Shown: in pieces, positions 1 to 13,500 of the stretch
Numbering within the stretch: position 1 is the stretch's first letter
Layout: the number at the start of each line of letters is the position of its first letter
Source: Eutreptiella sp. 'Long Island Sound 2002'
Taxonomy: Eukaryota; Euglenozoa; Euglenophyceae; Eutreptiales; Eutreptiaceae
DNA: 64,000 nt
Assembly: GCA_964036045.1 (NCBI GenBank)
Contig: OZ038397.1
Span: 19,159,742 to 19,223,741, forward strand
Direction: 5' to 3'
Notes under the pieces: generated by a model
The model's database searches: none
What the model was told of the DNA's origin: nothing
Seen by the model: the letters and a program-made list of their open reading frames with translations, nothing else
Made by a program: the position numbers and the translations under genes

Positions 1-2258
1 CCATAGGATTGGAATTTTTATTTTGTGTCCCACATGAAGTTTTGATGTGGGGGGGATCCATTTTAGGATTTCCCACCATGTGACATAGTCAATTCCTAAC
101 CCTATACCCATAGGATTGGAATTTTTATTTTGTGTCCCACATGAAGTTTTGATGTGGGGGGGATCCATTTTAGGATTTCCCACCATGTGACATAGTCAAT
201 TCCTAACCCTATACCCATAGGATTGGAATTTTTATTTTGTGTCCCACATGAAGTTTTGATGTGGGGGGGATCCATTTTAGGATTTCCCACCATGTGACAT
301 AGTCAATTCCTAACCCTATACCCATAGGATTGGAATTTTTATTTTGTGTCCCACATGAAGTTTTGATGTGGGGGGGATCCATTTTAGGATTTCCCACCAT
401 GTGACATAGTCAATTCCTAACCCTATACCCATAGGATTGGAATTTTTATTTTGTGTCCCACATGAAGTTTTGATGTGGGGGGGATCCATTTTAGGATTTC
501 CCACCATGTGACATAGTCAATTCCTAACCCTATACCCATAGGATTGGAATTTTTATTTTGTGTCCCACATGAAGTTTTGATGTGGGGGGGATCCATTTTA
601 GGATTTCCCACCATGTGACATAGTCAATTCCTAACCCTATACCCATAGGATTGGAATTTTTATTTTGTGTCCCACATGAAGTTTTGATGTGGGGGGGATC
701 CATTTTAGGATTTCCCACCATGTGACATAGTCAATTCCTAACCCTATACCCATAGGATTGGAATTTTTATTTTGTGTCCCACATGAAGTTTTGATGTGGG
801 GGGGATCCATTTTAGGATTTCCCACCATGTGACATAGTCAATTCCTAACCCTATACCCATAGGATTGGAATTTTTATTTTGTGTCCCACATGAAGTTTTG
901 ATGTGGGGGGGATCCATTTTAGGATTTCCCACCATGTGACATAGTCAATTCCTAACCCTATACCCATAGGATTGGAATTTTTATTTTGTGTCCCACATGA
1001 AGTTTTGATGTGGGGGGGATCCATTTTAGGATTTCCCACCATGTGACATAGTCAATTCCTAACCCTATACCCATAGGATTGGAATTTTTATTTTGTGTCC
1101 CACATGAAGTTTTGATGTGGGGGGGATCCATTTTAGGATTTCCCACCATGTGACATAGTCAATTCCTAACCCTATACCCATAGGATTGGAATTTTTATTT
1201 TGTGTCCCACATGAAGTTTTGATGTGGGGGGGATCCATTTTAGGATTTCCCACCATGTGACATAGTCAATTCCTAACCCTATACCCATAGGATTGGAATT
1301 TTTATTTTGTGTCCCACATGAAGTTTTGATGTGGGGGGGATCCATTTTAGGATTTCCCACCATGTGACATAGTCAATTCCTAACCCTATACCCATAGGAT
1401 TGGAATTTTTATTTTGTGTCCCACATGAAGTTTTGATGTGGGGGGGATCCATTTTAGGATTTCCCACCATGTGACATAGTCAATTCCTAACCCTATACCC
1501 ATAGGATTGGAATTTTTATTTTGTGTCCCACATGAAGTTTTGATGTGGGGGGGATCCATTTTAGGATTTCCCACCATGTGACATAGTCAATTCCTAACCC
1601 TATACCCATAGGATTGGAATTTTTATTTTGTGTCCCACATGAAGTTTTGATGTGGGGGGGATCCATTTTACGATTTCCCACCATGTGACATAGTCAATTC
1701 CTAACCCTATACCCATAGGATTGGAATTTTTATTTTGTGTCCCACATGAAGTTTTGATGTGGGGGGGATCCATTTTAGGATTTCCCACCATGTGACATAG
1801 TCAATTCCTAACCCTATACCCATAGGATTGGAATTTTTATTTTGTGTCCCACATGAAGTTTTGATGTGGGGGGGATCCATTTTAGGATTTCCCACCATGT
1901 GACATAGTCAATTCCTAACCCTATACCCATAGGATTGGAATTTTTATTATGTGTCCCACATGAAGTTTTGATGTGGGGGGGATCCATTTTAGGATTTCCC
2001 ACCATGTGACATAGTCAATTCCTAACCCTATACCCATAGGATTGGAATTTTTATTTTGTGTCCCACATGAAGTTTTGATGTGGGGGGGATCCATTTTAGG
2101 ATTTCCCACCATGTGACATAGTCAATTCCTAACCCTATACCCATAGGATTGGAATTTTTATTATGTGTCCCACATGAAGTTTTGATGTGGGGGGGATCCA
2201 TTTTAGGATTTCCCACCATGTGACATAGTCAATTCCTAACCCTATACCCATAGGATTG
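1..2258. repeat. 107-bp satellite, block A (about 21 units)
   Basis: Head-to-tail 107-bp units, nearly identical, running in from outside the window. Each unit contains a short inverted repeat (CCCACAT ... ATGTGGG), a run of 7 G, and a CCTAACCCTA stretch that resembles degenerate telomere sequence. Units near the right end carry a T-to-A variant (ttattatgtg). Because 107 is not a multiple of 3, the open frames seen on the minus strand are an accident of the repeat. Block A stops 12 bases into a unit at the pogo-like element. It could be centromeric or subtelomeric satellite; the sequence does not decide. Confidence 0.97.
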
Positions 2259-2673
2259 GGGGGAAAACTTCGCCCGGGGACAATTTCGCAGGGGAAAATT
2301 TCGCCAGGGGAAAATTTCGCCACCCTTGAAATCCCGAAAGCCCCAAGCAAGCATGTGTCTCGCAAAATGTCTCTCGATTTTCAAAAAAAAAATTTTGTCT
2401 CTCGGTCTTTATATGCCCCTTGAGGACCTAGATGCTAGATCTGGTCATTACTCCAGTGGTACATGCACTTGGTTCTGATGGCACAGGCGTTGGTTCAAAC
2501 CCAGTGATGTGAATCTGATGAGATTGGTTTTTCATGCACAAACAAACCCTGCCTGAAGCAGTCTCCAATGGTCACAAAACAACAACACATGCACTACACA
2601 GGGGGTCCAAAACTGCAACAGGCTGGCACAACATGGTCCCAGAATTGTGTTTTCCAAGAGGAGCCAGGCGCGC

Positions 2674-3876
2674 CTACAAACGCGCCTGAGCCAACCGTTT
2701 CTTGCGCAGCTTCATGAAATCTGGTGCAGACGATCCAGTAACTGGTGCAGAAGGTGCAGGCTTCTTTTTCAAGGCATCAACAATCCTTAATGCATGGGAC
2801 TCAATTTTCACCAAGGTATCATAATTAAGATGGCTGGACACATTGTCCACCAATAGAACTGATGGCATGTCCAATGGGAGGGAAGCTTGTTTCTTCACCT
2901 CCAATAGACTGCAGTCCAAATCTTTGCAGAACCGCATGAACGTGTCATGGGTCTGTGTCTTTTTGACAGCATGATCATGATGAATGCATGGATGCATAAA
3001 GTGTTGCGTTCTGTTATTGAAACGTGGGTGACATCTGTTGGACTTGCCCTTCCAAATAATCTGGAAGTAAACAATGGCACCAGAAGCATTTGACACTGGT
3101 CCACCAGTAACCATTCGCTTTTCTCGGCTCAGGGAGAGGAACACATTCTGCACATCAGGAAACTCATAAGTTCCCTTTTGCTCTGCAAAGTACTTCAGGG
3201 GCGTTTCGTCGAATGCCAGCCTAGTATCCAGAGGGATAGCACTGTGATCTGCTGGCATGGGGATTCCATGGGCTGCAGGATTTTCAAAAACATCCTGCAC
3301 AAACCGTCGCCACTTGTTATCTTCAACGGTATCCGCAATAGTGGAAGGGCGTCGATCTGTGTCCCCTCCGCGCCGGCTCCAGCCCTGACGACGCTTGAAA
3401 TCTCGGGCCCAGGATTCGTTGAAATATGTCGCATCCAAAGCAGTTGATCCCTGCGCTGTTTTCAAAACGTGTTTTGCGATGACAAGAAGTGCCTCGGCGT
3501 CAATGACAGCACCCTCAGACCGCGTTCCAGAGAAATACTTCGCCACGGCTGCAGTTTCCTCCGGTGTTAGCTTCGGTGGACGTCCCATGGGGTTCACTTT
3601 GCCTTGCATTGCATACTTATCTGCCCAGTCTCGTAGTGTGCTACGTGGGGGACATGATGCACCATACTGGAGCTTGCAACCGTCCATCTTTTTACGAAGA
3701 TAAAGTAATGCAGCATCCTCACGTTGTTGTTGGTCCCAGTTTGCCCATGGTTTTGAATTGTACCCTTTGCACTTTTTTTCTTTCGGTGGCAATGTGGATG
3801 CAAACTCCTTCAAATTGTCAACGAGACCATCCACAGCACTTTGGGATGCACTTTTGCGGATGACAAATTTGTCCAT
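2674..3876 (-). CDS. pogo/Tc1-type DDE transposase, probably inactive
   Basis: Open frame of 400 codons from the ATG at 3876; upstream in-frame sequence to 3978 is hydrophobic and unlike the family. The N-terminal part has the basic helix-turn-helix character of pogo-like DNA-binding domains (CTLRDWADKY-like helices near residues 75-115). The catalytic core shows the first Asp in LAFDETPLKYF and the second in LLVDNVSSHL. After the second Asp only about 50 residues remain, ending in a Lys/Arg-rich tail, and the usual third acidic residue (in a QPLD-like motif about 35 residues on) is not visible. I infer an internal or 3' deletion that removes catalysis. Transposition would need a complete relative elsewhere. 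Confidence 0.75.
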   Translation of the reverse strand: MDKFVIRKSASQSAVDGLVDNLKEFASTLPPKEKKCKGYNSKPWANWDQQQREDAALLYLRKKMDGCKLQYGASCPPRSTLRDWADKYAMQGKVNPMGRPPKLTPEETAAVAKYFSGTRSEGAVIDAEALLVIAKHVLKTAQGSTALDATYFNESWARDFKRRQGWSRRGGDTDRRPSTIADTVEDNKWRRFVQDVFENPAAHGIPMPADHSAIPLDTRLAFDETPLKYFAEQKGTYEFPDVQNVFLSLSREKRMVTGGPVSNASGAIVYFQIIWKGKSNRCHPRFNNRTQHFMHPCIHHDHAVKKTQTHDTFMRFCKDLDCSLLEVKKQASLPLDMPSVLLVDNVSSHLNYDTLVKIESHALRIVDALKKKPAPSAPVTGSSAPDFMKLRKKRLAQARL

Positions 3877-3970
3877 GGAAAAGCTGTCAAAAACAGACAG
3901 CACGTGCAAGGGGTACAAAGGATTGCATCCACACTGCCACCGAAAGACAAAAAGCACGTAGCACACTGCG

Positions 3971-4450
3971 ACTAACACCGGAGGAAACTGCAGCCACGTG
4001 GATCAAGTGCTTTGGATGCGACATATTTCTTCTGGATACTAGGCTGGCATTCGACGAAACGCCCCTGAAGTACTTTGCAGAGCAAAAGGGAACTTATGAG
4101 TATCCTAATGTGCAAAATGTGTTCCCTTCCCTGCCGCAACAGTTTATGCATCCAAGCATTCATCATGATCATGCTGTCAAAAGGATGTTGTACCCGAAGC
4201 CGAAAGTGTTGATGATGTTCCGCCCACTCCTGCAGTCATTTACCTGCCTCCCCCCCTTCAGTGTTGAGGAGGCTGAAGAGAGAGGTAAACCTACGTCACC
4301 ATTCAGGACTGTTGATGCCTTGAAAAAGAAGCCGACAGCTCCAACACCAGATACCCGATTGTCAGATTCATGCATCTGCGCAGCAAATGGTTGGCACAAG
4401 CGCGTTCGTAATTGCGCCTGGCCCTGCTCACGAAACACAATGCCTGCAGC
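3971..4450 (+). pseudogene. Inverted fragment of the same pogo-like transposase
   Basis: Read on the plus strand this repeats pieces of the neighbouring minus-strand gene: the segment around CCGGAGGAAACTGCAGCC, then the first catalytic block (LAFDETPLKYFAEQKGTYE), then a jump to the HHDHAVK block and the VDALKKKP tail. Pieces between are missing, so it is a rearranged, non-functional copy facing the first one head to head. It probably arose from two elements nesting or from inverted duplication. Confidence 0.75.
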
Positions 4451-4568
4451 TGTGGTGAAGGATGGAACTGTTACGCCAAAATTTCGCCAGGGGAAAATTT
4501 CGCCACCTTTCTTAACGGCGAAATTTTCCCCGCGAAATTCTCCCCTGGCGAAGTTTTCCCCCCCCCTG

Positions 4569-7500
4569 TAGTCAATTCCTAACCCTATACCCATAGGATT
4601 GGAATTTTTATTTTGTGTCCCACATGAAGTTTTGATGTGGGGGGGTTCCATTTTAGGATTTCCCACCATGTGACATAGTCAATTCCTAACCCTATACCCA
4701 TAGGATTGGAATTTTTATTTTGTGTCCGACATGAAGTTTTGATGTGGGGGGGATCCATTTTAAGATTTCCCACCATGTGACATAGTCAATTCCTAACCCT
4801 ATACCCATAGGATTGGAATTTTTATTTTGTGTCCCACATGAAGTTTTGATGTGGGGGGGATCCATTTTAGGATTTCCCACCATGTGACATAGTCAATTCC
4901 TAACCCTATACCCATAGGATTGGAATTTTTATTTTGTGTCCCACATGAAGTTTTGATGTGGGGGGCATCCATTTTAGGATTTCCCACCATGTGACATAGT
5001 CAATTCCTAACCCTATACCCATAGGATTGGAATTTTTATTTTGTGTCCCACATGAAGTTTTGATGTGGGGGGGATCCATTTTAGGATTTCCCACCATGTG
5101 ACATAGTCAATTCCTAACCCTATACCCATAGGATTGGAATTTTTATTTTGTGTCCCACATGAAGTTTTGATGTGGGGGGGATCCATTTTAGGATTTCCCA
5201 CCATGTGACATAGTCAATTCCTAACCCTATACCCATAGGATTGGAATTTTTATTTTGTGTCCCACATGAAGTTTTGATGTGGGGGGGATCCATTTTAGGA
5301 TTTCCCACCATGTGACTTAGTCAATTCCTAACCCTATACCCATAGGATTGGAATTTTTATTTTGTGTCCCACATGAAGTTTTGATGTGGGGGGGATCCAT
5401 TTTAGGATTTCCCACCATGTGACATAGTCAATTCCTAACCCTATACCCATAGGATTGGAATTTTTATTTTGTGTCCCACATGAAGTTTTGATGTGGGGGG
5501 GATCCATTTTAGGATTTCCCACCATGTGACATAGTCAATTCCTAACCCTATACCCATAGGATTGGAATTTTTATTTTGTGTCCCACATGAAGTTTTGATG
5601 TGGGGGGGATCCATTTTAGGATTTCCCACCATGTGACATAGTCAATTCCTAACCCTATACCCATAGGATTGGAATTTTTATTTTGTGTCCCACATGAAGT
5701 TTTGATGTGGGGGGGATCCATTTTAGGATTTCCCACCATGTGACATAGTCAATTCCTAACCCTATACCCATAGGATTGGAATTTTTATTTTGTGTCCCAC
5801 ATGAAGTTTTGATGTGGGGGGGATCCATTTTAGGATTTCCCACCATGTGACATAGTCAATTCCTAACCCTATACCCATAGGATTGGAATTTTTATTTTGT
5901 GTCCCACATGAAGTTTTGATGTGGGGGGGATCCATTTTAGGATTTCCCACCATGTGACATAGTCAATTCCTAACCCTATACCCATAGGATTGGAATTTTT
6001 ATTTTGTGTCCCACATGAAGTTTTGATGGGGGGAGGATCCATTTTAGGATTTCCCACCATGTGACATAGTCAATTCCTAACCCTATACCCATAGGATTGG
6101 AATTTTTATTTTGTGTCCCACATGAAGTTTTGATGTGGGGGGGATCCATTTTAGGATTTCCCACCATGTGACATAGTCAATTCCTAACCCTATACCCATA
6201 GGATTGGAATTTTTATTTTGTGTCCCACATGAAGTTTTGATGTGGGGGGGATCCATTTTACGATTTCCCACCATGTGACATAGTCAATTGCTAACCCTAT
6301 ACCCATAGGATTGGAATTTTTATTTTGTGTCCCACATGAAGTTTTGATGTGGGGGGGATCCATTTTAGGATTTCCCACCATGTGACATAGTCAATTCCTA
6401 ACCCTATACCCATAGGATTGGAATTTTTATTTTGTGTCCCACATGAAGTTTTGATGTGGGGGGGTTCCATTTTAGGATTTCCCACCATGTGACATAGTCA
6501 ATTCCTAACCCTATACCCATAGGATTGGAATTTTTATTTTGTGTCCGACATGAAGTTTTGATGTGGGGGGGATCCATTTTAGGATTTCCCACCATGTGAC
6601 ATAGTCAATTCCTAACCCTATACCCATAGGATTGGAATTTTTATTTTGTGTCCCACATGAAGTTTTGATGTGGGGGGGATCCATTTTAGGATTTCCCACC
6701 ATGTGACATAGTCAATTCCTAACCCTATACCCATAGGATTGGAATTTTTATTTTGTGTCCCACATGAAGTTTTGATGTGGGGGGGATCCATTTTAGGATT
6801 TCCCACCATGTGACATAGTCAATTCCTAACCCTATACCCATAGGATTGGAATTTTTATTTTGTGTCCCACATGAAGTTTTGATGTGGGGGGGATCCATTT
6901 TAGGATTTCCCACCATGTGACATAGTCAATTCCTAACCCTATACCCATAGGATTGGAATTTTTATTTTGTGTCCCACATGAAGTTTTGATGTGGGGGGGA
7001 TCCATTTTACGATTTCCCACCATGTGACATAGTCAATTCCTAACCCTATACCCATAGGATTGGAATTTTTATTTTGTGTCCCACATGAAGTTTTGATGTG
7101 GGGGGGATCCATTTTAGGATTTCCCACCATGTGACATAGTCAATTCCTAACCCTATACCCATAGGATTGGAATTTTTATTTTGTGTCCCACATGAAGTTT
7201 TGATGTGGGGGGGATCCATTTTAGGATTTCCCACCATGTGACATAGTCAATTCCTAACCCTATACCCATAGGATTGGAATTTTTATTTTGTGTCCCACAT
7301 GAAGTTTTGATGTGGGGGGGATCCATTTTAGGATTTCCCACCATGTGACATAGTCAATTCCTAACCCTATACCCATAGGATTGGAATTTTTATTTTGTGT
7401 CCCACATGAAGTTTTGATGTGGGGGGGATCCATTTTAGGATTTCCCACCATGTGACATAGTCAATTCCTAACCCTATACCCATAGGATTGGAATTTTTAT

Positions 7501-10500
7501 TTTGTGTCCCACATGAAGTTTTGATGTGGGGGGGATCCATTTTAGGATTTCCCACCATGTGACATAGTCAATTCCTAACCCTATACCCATAGGATTGGAA
7601 TTTTTATTTTGTGTCCCACATGAAGTTTTGATGTGGGGGGGATCCATTTTAGGATTTCCCACCATGTGACATAGTCAATTCCTAACCCTATACCCATAGG
7701 ATTGGAATTTTTATTTTGTGTCCCACATGAAGTTTTGATGGGGGGAGGATCCATTTTAGGATTTCCCACCATGTGACATAGTCAATTCCTAACCCTATAC
7801 CCATAGGATTGGAATTTTTATTTTGTGTCCCACATGAAGTTTTGATGTGGGGGGGATCCATTTTAGGATTTCCCACCATGTGACATAGTCAATTCCTAAC
7901 CCTATACCCATAGGATTGGAATTTTTATTTTGTGTCCCACATGAAGTTTTGATGTGGGGGGGATCCATTTTACGATTTCCCACCATGTGACATAGTCAAT
8001 TGCTAACCCTATACCCATAGGATTGGAATTTTTATTTTGTGTCCCACATGAAGTTTTGATGTGGGGGGGATCCATTTTAGGATTTCCCACCATGTGACAT
8101 AGTCAATTCCTAACCCTATACCCATAGGATTGGAATTTTTATTTTGTGTCCCACATGAAGTTTTGATGTGGGGGGGTTCCATTTTAGGATTTCCCACCAT
8201 GTGACATAGTCAATTCCTAACCCTATACCCATAGGATTGGAATTTTTATTTTGTGTCCGACATGAAGTTTTGATGTGGGGGGGATCCATTTTAGGATTTC
8301 CCACCATGTGACATAGTCAATTCCTAACCCTATACCCATAGGATTGGAATTTTTATTTTGTGTCCCACATGAAGTTTTGATGTGGGGGGGATCCATTTTA
8401 GGATTTCCCACCATGTGACATAGTCAATTCCTAACCCTATACCCATAGGATTGGAATTTTTATTTTGTGTCCCACATGAAGTTTTGATGTGGGGGGGATC
8501 CATTTTAGGATTTCCCACCATGTGACATAGTCAATTCCTAACCCTATACCCATAGGATTGGAATTTTTATTTTGTGTCCCACATGAAGTTTTGATGTGGG
8601 GGGGATCCATTTTAGGATTTCCCACCATGTGACATAGTCAATTCCTAACCCTATACCCATAGGATTGGAATTTTTATTTTGTGTCCCACATGAAGTTTTG
8701 ATGTGGGGGGGATCCATTTTACGATTTCCCACCATGTGACATAGTCAATTCCTAACCCTATACCCATAGGATTGGAATTTTTATTTTGTGTCCCACATGA
8801 AGTTTTGATGTGGGGGGGATCCATTTTAGGATTTCCCACCATGTGACATAGTCAATTCCTAACCCTATACCCATAGGATTGGAATTTTTATTTTGTGTCC
8901 CACATGAAGTTTTGATGTGGGGGGGATCCATTTTAGGATTTCCCACCATGTGACATAGTCAATTCCTAACCCTATACCCATAGGATTGGAATTTTTATTT
9001 TGTGTCCCACATGAAGTTTTGATGTGGGGGGGATCCATTTTAGGATTTCCCACCATGTGACATAGTCAATTCCTAACCCTATACCCATAGGATTGGAATT
9101 TTTATTTTGTGTCCCACATGAAGTTTTGATGTGGGGGGGATCCATTTTAGGATTTCCCACCATGTGACATAGTCAATTCCTAACCCTATACCCATAGGAT
9201 TGGAATTTTTATTTTGTGTCCCACATGAAGTTTTGATGTGGGGGGGATCCATTTTAGGATTTCCCACCATGTGACATAGTCAATTCCTAACCCTATACCC
9301 ATAGGATTGGAATTTTTATTTTGTGTCCCACATGAAGTTTTGATGTGGGGGGGATCCATTTTAGGATTTCCCACCATGTGACATAGTCAATTCCTAACCC
9401 TATACCCATAGGATTGGAATTTTTATTTTGTGTCCCACATGAAGTTTTGATGTGGGGAGGATCCATTTTAGGATTTCCCACCATGTGACATAGTCAATTC
9501 CTAACCCTATACCCATAGGATTGGAATTTTTATTTTGTGTCCCACATGAAGTTTTGATGTGGGGGGGATCCATTTTACGATTTCCCACCATGTGACATAG
9601 TCAATTCCTAACCCTATACCCATAGGATTGGAATTTTTATTTTGTGTCCCACATGAAGTTTTGATGTGGGGGGGATCCATTTTAGGATTTCCCACCATGT
9701 GACATAGTCAATTCCTAACCCTATACCCATAGGATTGGAATTTTTATTTTGTGTCCCACATGAAGTTTTGATGTGGGGGGGATCCATTTCAGGATTTCCC
9801 ACCATGTGACATAGTCAATTCCTAACCCTATACCCATAGGATTGGAATTTTTATTTTGTGTCCCACATGAAGTTTTGATGTGGGGGGGATCCATTTTACG
9901 ATTTCCCACCATGTGACATAGTCAATTCCTAACCCTATACCCATAGGATTGGAATTTTTATTTTGTGTCCCACATGAAGTTTTGATGTGGGGGGGATCCA
10001 TTTTACGATTTCCCACCATGTGACATAGTCAATTCCTAACCCTATACCCATAGGATTGGAATTTTTATTTTGTGTCCCAAATGAAGTTTTGATGTGGGGG
10101 GGATCCATTTTAGGATTTCCCACCATGTGACATAGTCAATTCCTAACCCTATACCCATAGGATTGGAATTTTTATTTTGTGTCCCACATGAAGTTTTGAT
10201 GTGGGGGGGATCCATTTTAGGATTTCCCACCATGTGACATAGTCAATTCCTAACCCTATACCCATAGGATTGGAATTTTTATTTTGTGTCCCACATGAAG
10301 TTTTGATGTGGGGGGGATCCATTTTAGGATTTCCCACCATGTGACATAGTCAATTCCTAACCCTATACCCATAGGATTGGAATTTTTATTTTGTGTCCCA
10401 CATGAAGTTTTGATGTGGGGGGGATCCATTTTAGGATTTCCCACCATGTGACATAGTCAATTCCTAACCCTATACCCATAGGATTGGAATTTTTATTTTG

Positions 10501-13500
10501 TGTCCCACATGAAGTTTTGATGTGGGGGGGATCCATTTTAGGATTTCCCACCATGTGACATAGTCAATTCCTAACCCTATACCCATAGGATTGGAATTTT
10601 TATTTTGTGTCCCACATGAAGTTTTGATGTGGGGGGGATCCATTTTAGGATTTCCCACCATGTGACATAGTCAATTCCTAACCCTAGACCCATAGGATTG
10701 GAATTTTTATTTTGTGTCCCACATGAAGTTTTGATGTGGGGGGGATCCATTTTAGGATTTCCCACCATGTGACATAGTCAATTCCTAACCTTATACCCAT
10801 AGGATTGGAATTTTTATTTTGTGTCCCACATGAAGTTTTGATGTGGGGGGGATCCATTTTAGGATTTCCCACCATGTGACATAGTCAATTCCTAACCCTA
10901 TACCCATAGGATTGGAATTTTTATTTTGTGTCCCACATGAAGTTTTGATGTGGGGGGGATCCATTTTAGGATTTCCCACCATGTGACATAGTCAATTCCT
11001 AACCCTATACCCATAGGATTGGAATTTTTATTTTGTGTCCCACATGAAGTTTTGATGTGGGGGGGATCCATTTTAGGATTTCCCACCATGTGACATAGTC
11101 AATTCCTAACCCTATACCCATAGGATTGGAATTTTTATTTTGTGTCCCACATGAAGTTTTGATGTGGGGGGGATCCATTTTAGGATTTCCCACCATGTGA
11201 CATAGTCAATTCCTAACCCTATACCCATAGGATTGGAATTTTTATTTTGTGTCCCACATGAAGTTTTGATGTGGGGGGGATCCATTTCAGGATTTCCCAC
11301 CATGTGACATAGTCAATTCCTAACCCTATACCCATAGGATTGGAATTTTTATTTTGTGTCCCACATGAAGTTTTGATGTGGGGGGGATCCATTTTAGGAT
11401 TTCCCACCATGTGACATAGTCAATTCCTAACCCTATACCCATAGGATTGGAATTTTTATTTTGTGTCCCACATGAAGTTTTGATGTGGGGGGGATCCATT
11501 TTACGATTTCCCACCATGTGACATAGTCAATTCCTAACCCTATACCCATAGGATTGGAATTTTTATTTTGTGTCCCACATGAAGTTTTGATGTGGGGGGG
11601 ATCCATTTTAGGATTTCCCACCATGTGACATAGTCAATTCCTAACCCTATACCCATAGGATTGGAATTTTTATTTTGTGTCCCACATGAAGTTTTGATGT
11701 GGGGGGGATCCATTTCAGGATTTCCCACCATGTGACATAGTCAATTCCTAACCCTATACCCATAGGATTGGAATTTTTATTTTGTGTCCCACATGAAGTT
11801 TTGATGTGGGGGGGATCCATTTTAGGATTTCCCACCATGTGACATAGTCAATTCCTAACCCTATACCCATAGGATTGGAATTTTTATTTTGTGTCCCACA
11901 TGAAGTTTTGATGTGGGGGGGATCCATTTTAGGATTTCCCACCATGTGACATAGTCAATTCCTAACCCTATACCCATAGGATTGGAATTTTTATTTTGTG
12001 TCCCACATGAAGTTTTGATGTGGGGGGGATCCATTTTAGGATTTCCCACCATGTGACATAGTCAATTCCTAACCCTATACCCATAGGATTGGAATTTTTA
12101 TTTTGTGTCCCACATGAAGTTTTGATGTGGGGGGGATCCATTTTAGGATTTCCCACCATGTGACATAGTCAATTCCTAACCCTATACCCATAGGATTGGA
12201 ATTTTTATTTTGTGTCCCACATGAAGTTTTGATGTGGGGGGGATCCATTTTAGGATTTCCCACCATGTGACATAGTCAATTCCTAACCTTATACCCATAG
12301 GATTGGAATTTTTATTTTGTGTCCCACATGAAGTTTTGATGTGGGGGGGATCCATTTTAGGATTTCCCACCATGTGACATAGTCAATTCCTAACCCTATA
12401 CCCATAGGATTGGAATTTTTATTTTGTGTCCCACATGAAGTTTTGATGTGGGGGGGATCCATTTTACGATTTCCCACCATGTGACATAGTCAATTCCTAA
12501 CCCTATACCCATAGGATTGGAATTTTTATTTTGTGTCCCACATGAAGTTTTGATGTGGGGGGGATCCATTTTAGGATTTCCCACCATGTGACATAGTCAA
12601 TTCCTAACCCTATACCCATAGGATTGGAATTTTTATTTTGTGTCCCACATGAAGTTTTGATGTGGGGGGGATCCATTTTAGGATTTCCCACCATGTGACA
12701 TAGTCAATTCCTAACCCTATACCCATAGGATTGGAATTTTTATTTTGTGTCCCACATGAAGTTTTGATGTGGGGGGGATCCATTTTAGGATTTCCCACCA
12801 TGTGACATAGTCAATTCCTAACCCTATACCCATAGGATTGGAATTTTTATTTTGTGTCCCACATGAAGTTTTGATGTGGGGGGGATCCATTTTAGGATTT
12901 CCCACCATGTGACATAGTCAATTCCTAACCCTATACCCATAGGATTGGAATTTTTATTTTGTGTCCCACATGAAGTTTTGATGTGGGGGGGATCCATTTT
13001 AGGATTTCCCACCATGTGACATAGTCAATTCCTAACCCTATACCCATAGGATTGGAATTTTTATTTTGTGTCCCACATGAAGTTTTGATGTGGGGGGGAT
13101 CCATTTTAGGATTTCCCACCATGTGACATAGTCAATTCCTAACCCTATACCCATAGGATTGGAATTTTTATTTTGTGTCCCACATGAAGTTTTGATGTGG
13201 GGGGGATCCATTTTAGGATTTCCCACCATGTGACATAGTCAATTCCTAACCCTATACCCATAGGATTGGAATTTTTATTTTGTGTCCCACATGAAGTTTT
13301 GATGTGGGGGGGATCCATTTTAGGATTTCCCACCATGTGACATAGTCAATTCCTAACCCTATACCCATAGGATTGGAATTTTTATTTTGTGTCCCACATG
13401 AAGTTTTGATGTGGGGGGGATCCATTTTAGGATTTCCCACCATGTGACATAGTCAATTCCTAACCTTATACCCATAGGATTGGAATTTTTATTTTGTGTC

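Larger units (their letters stand above)
2259..4568. mobile_element. Decayed pogo/Tc1-like DNA transposon in the satellite
   Basis: The segment interrupts the satellite and has matching inverted ends built around GGGGAAAACTTCGCC, followed on both sides by further copies of GGGGAAAATTTCGCC. The right end reads CAGGGG... next to TA, as expected for pogo/Tc1 elements with TA target sites. The left end lacks the TACAG terminus. The flanking satellite does not rejoin: the left flank stops at unit base 12 and the right flank resumes at base 86, so about 73 bp of satellite are missing. Inside are a transposase gene on the minus strand and an inverted, deleted second copy of part of it. Confidence 0.8.
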
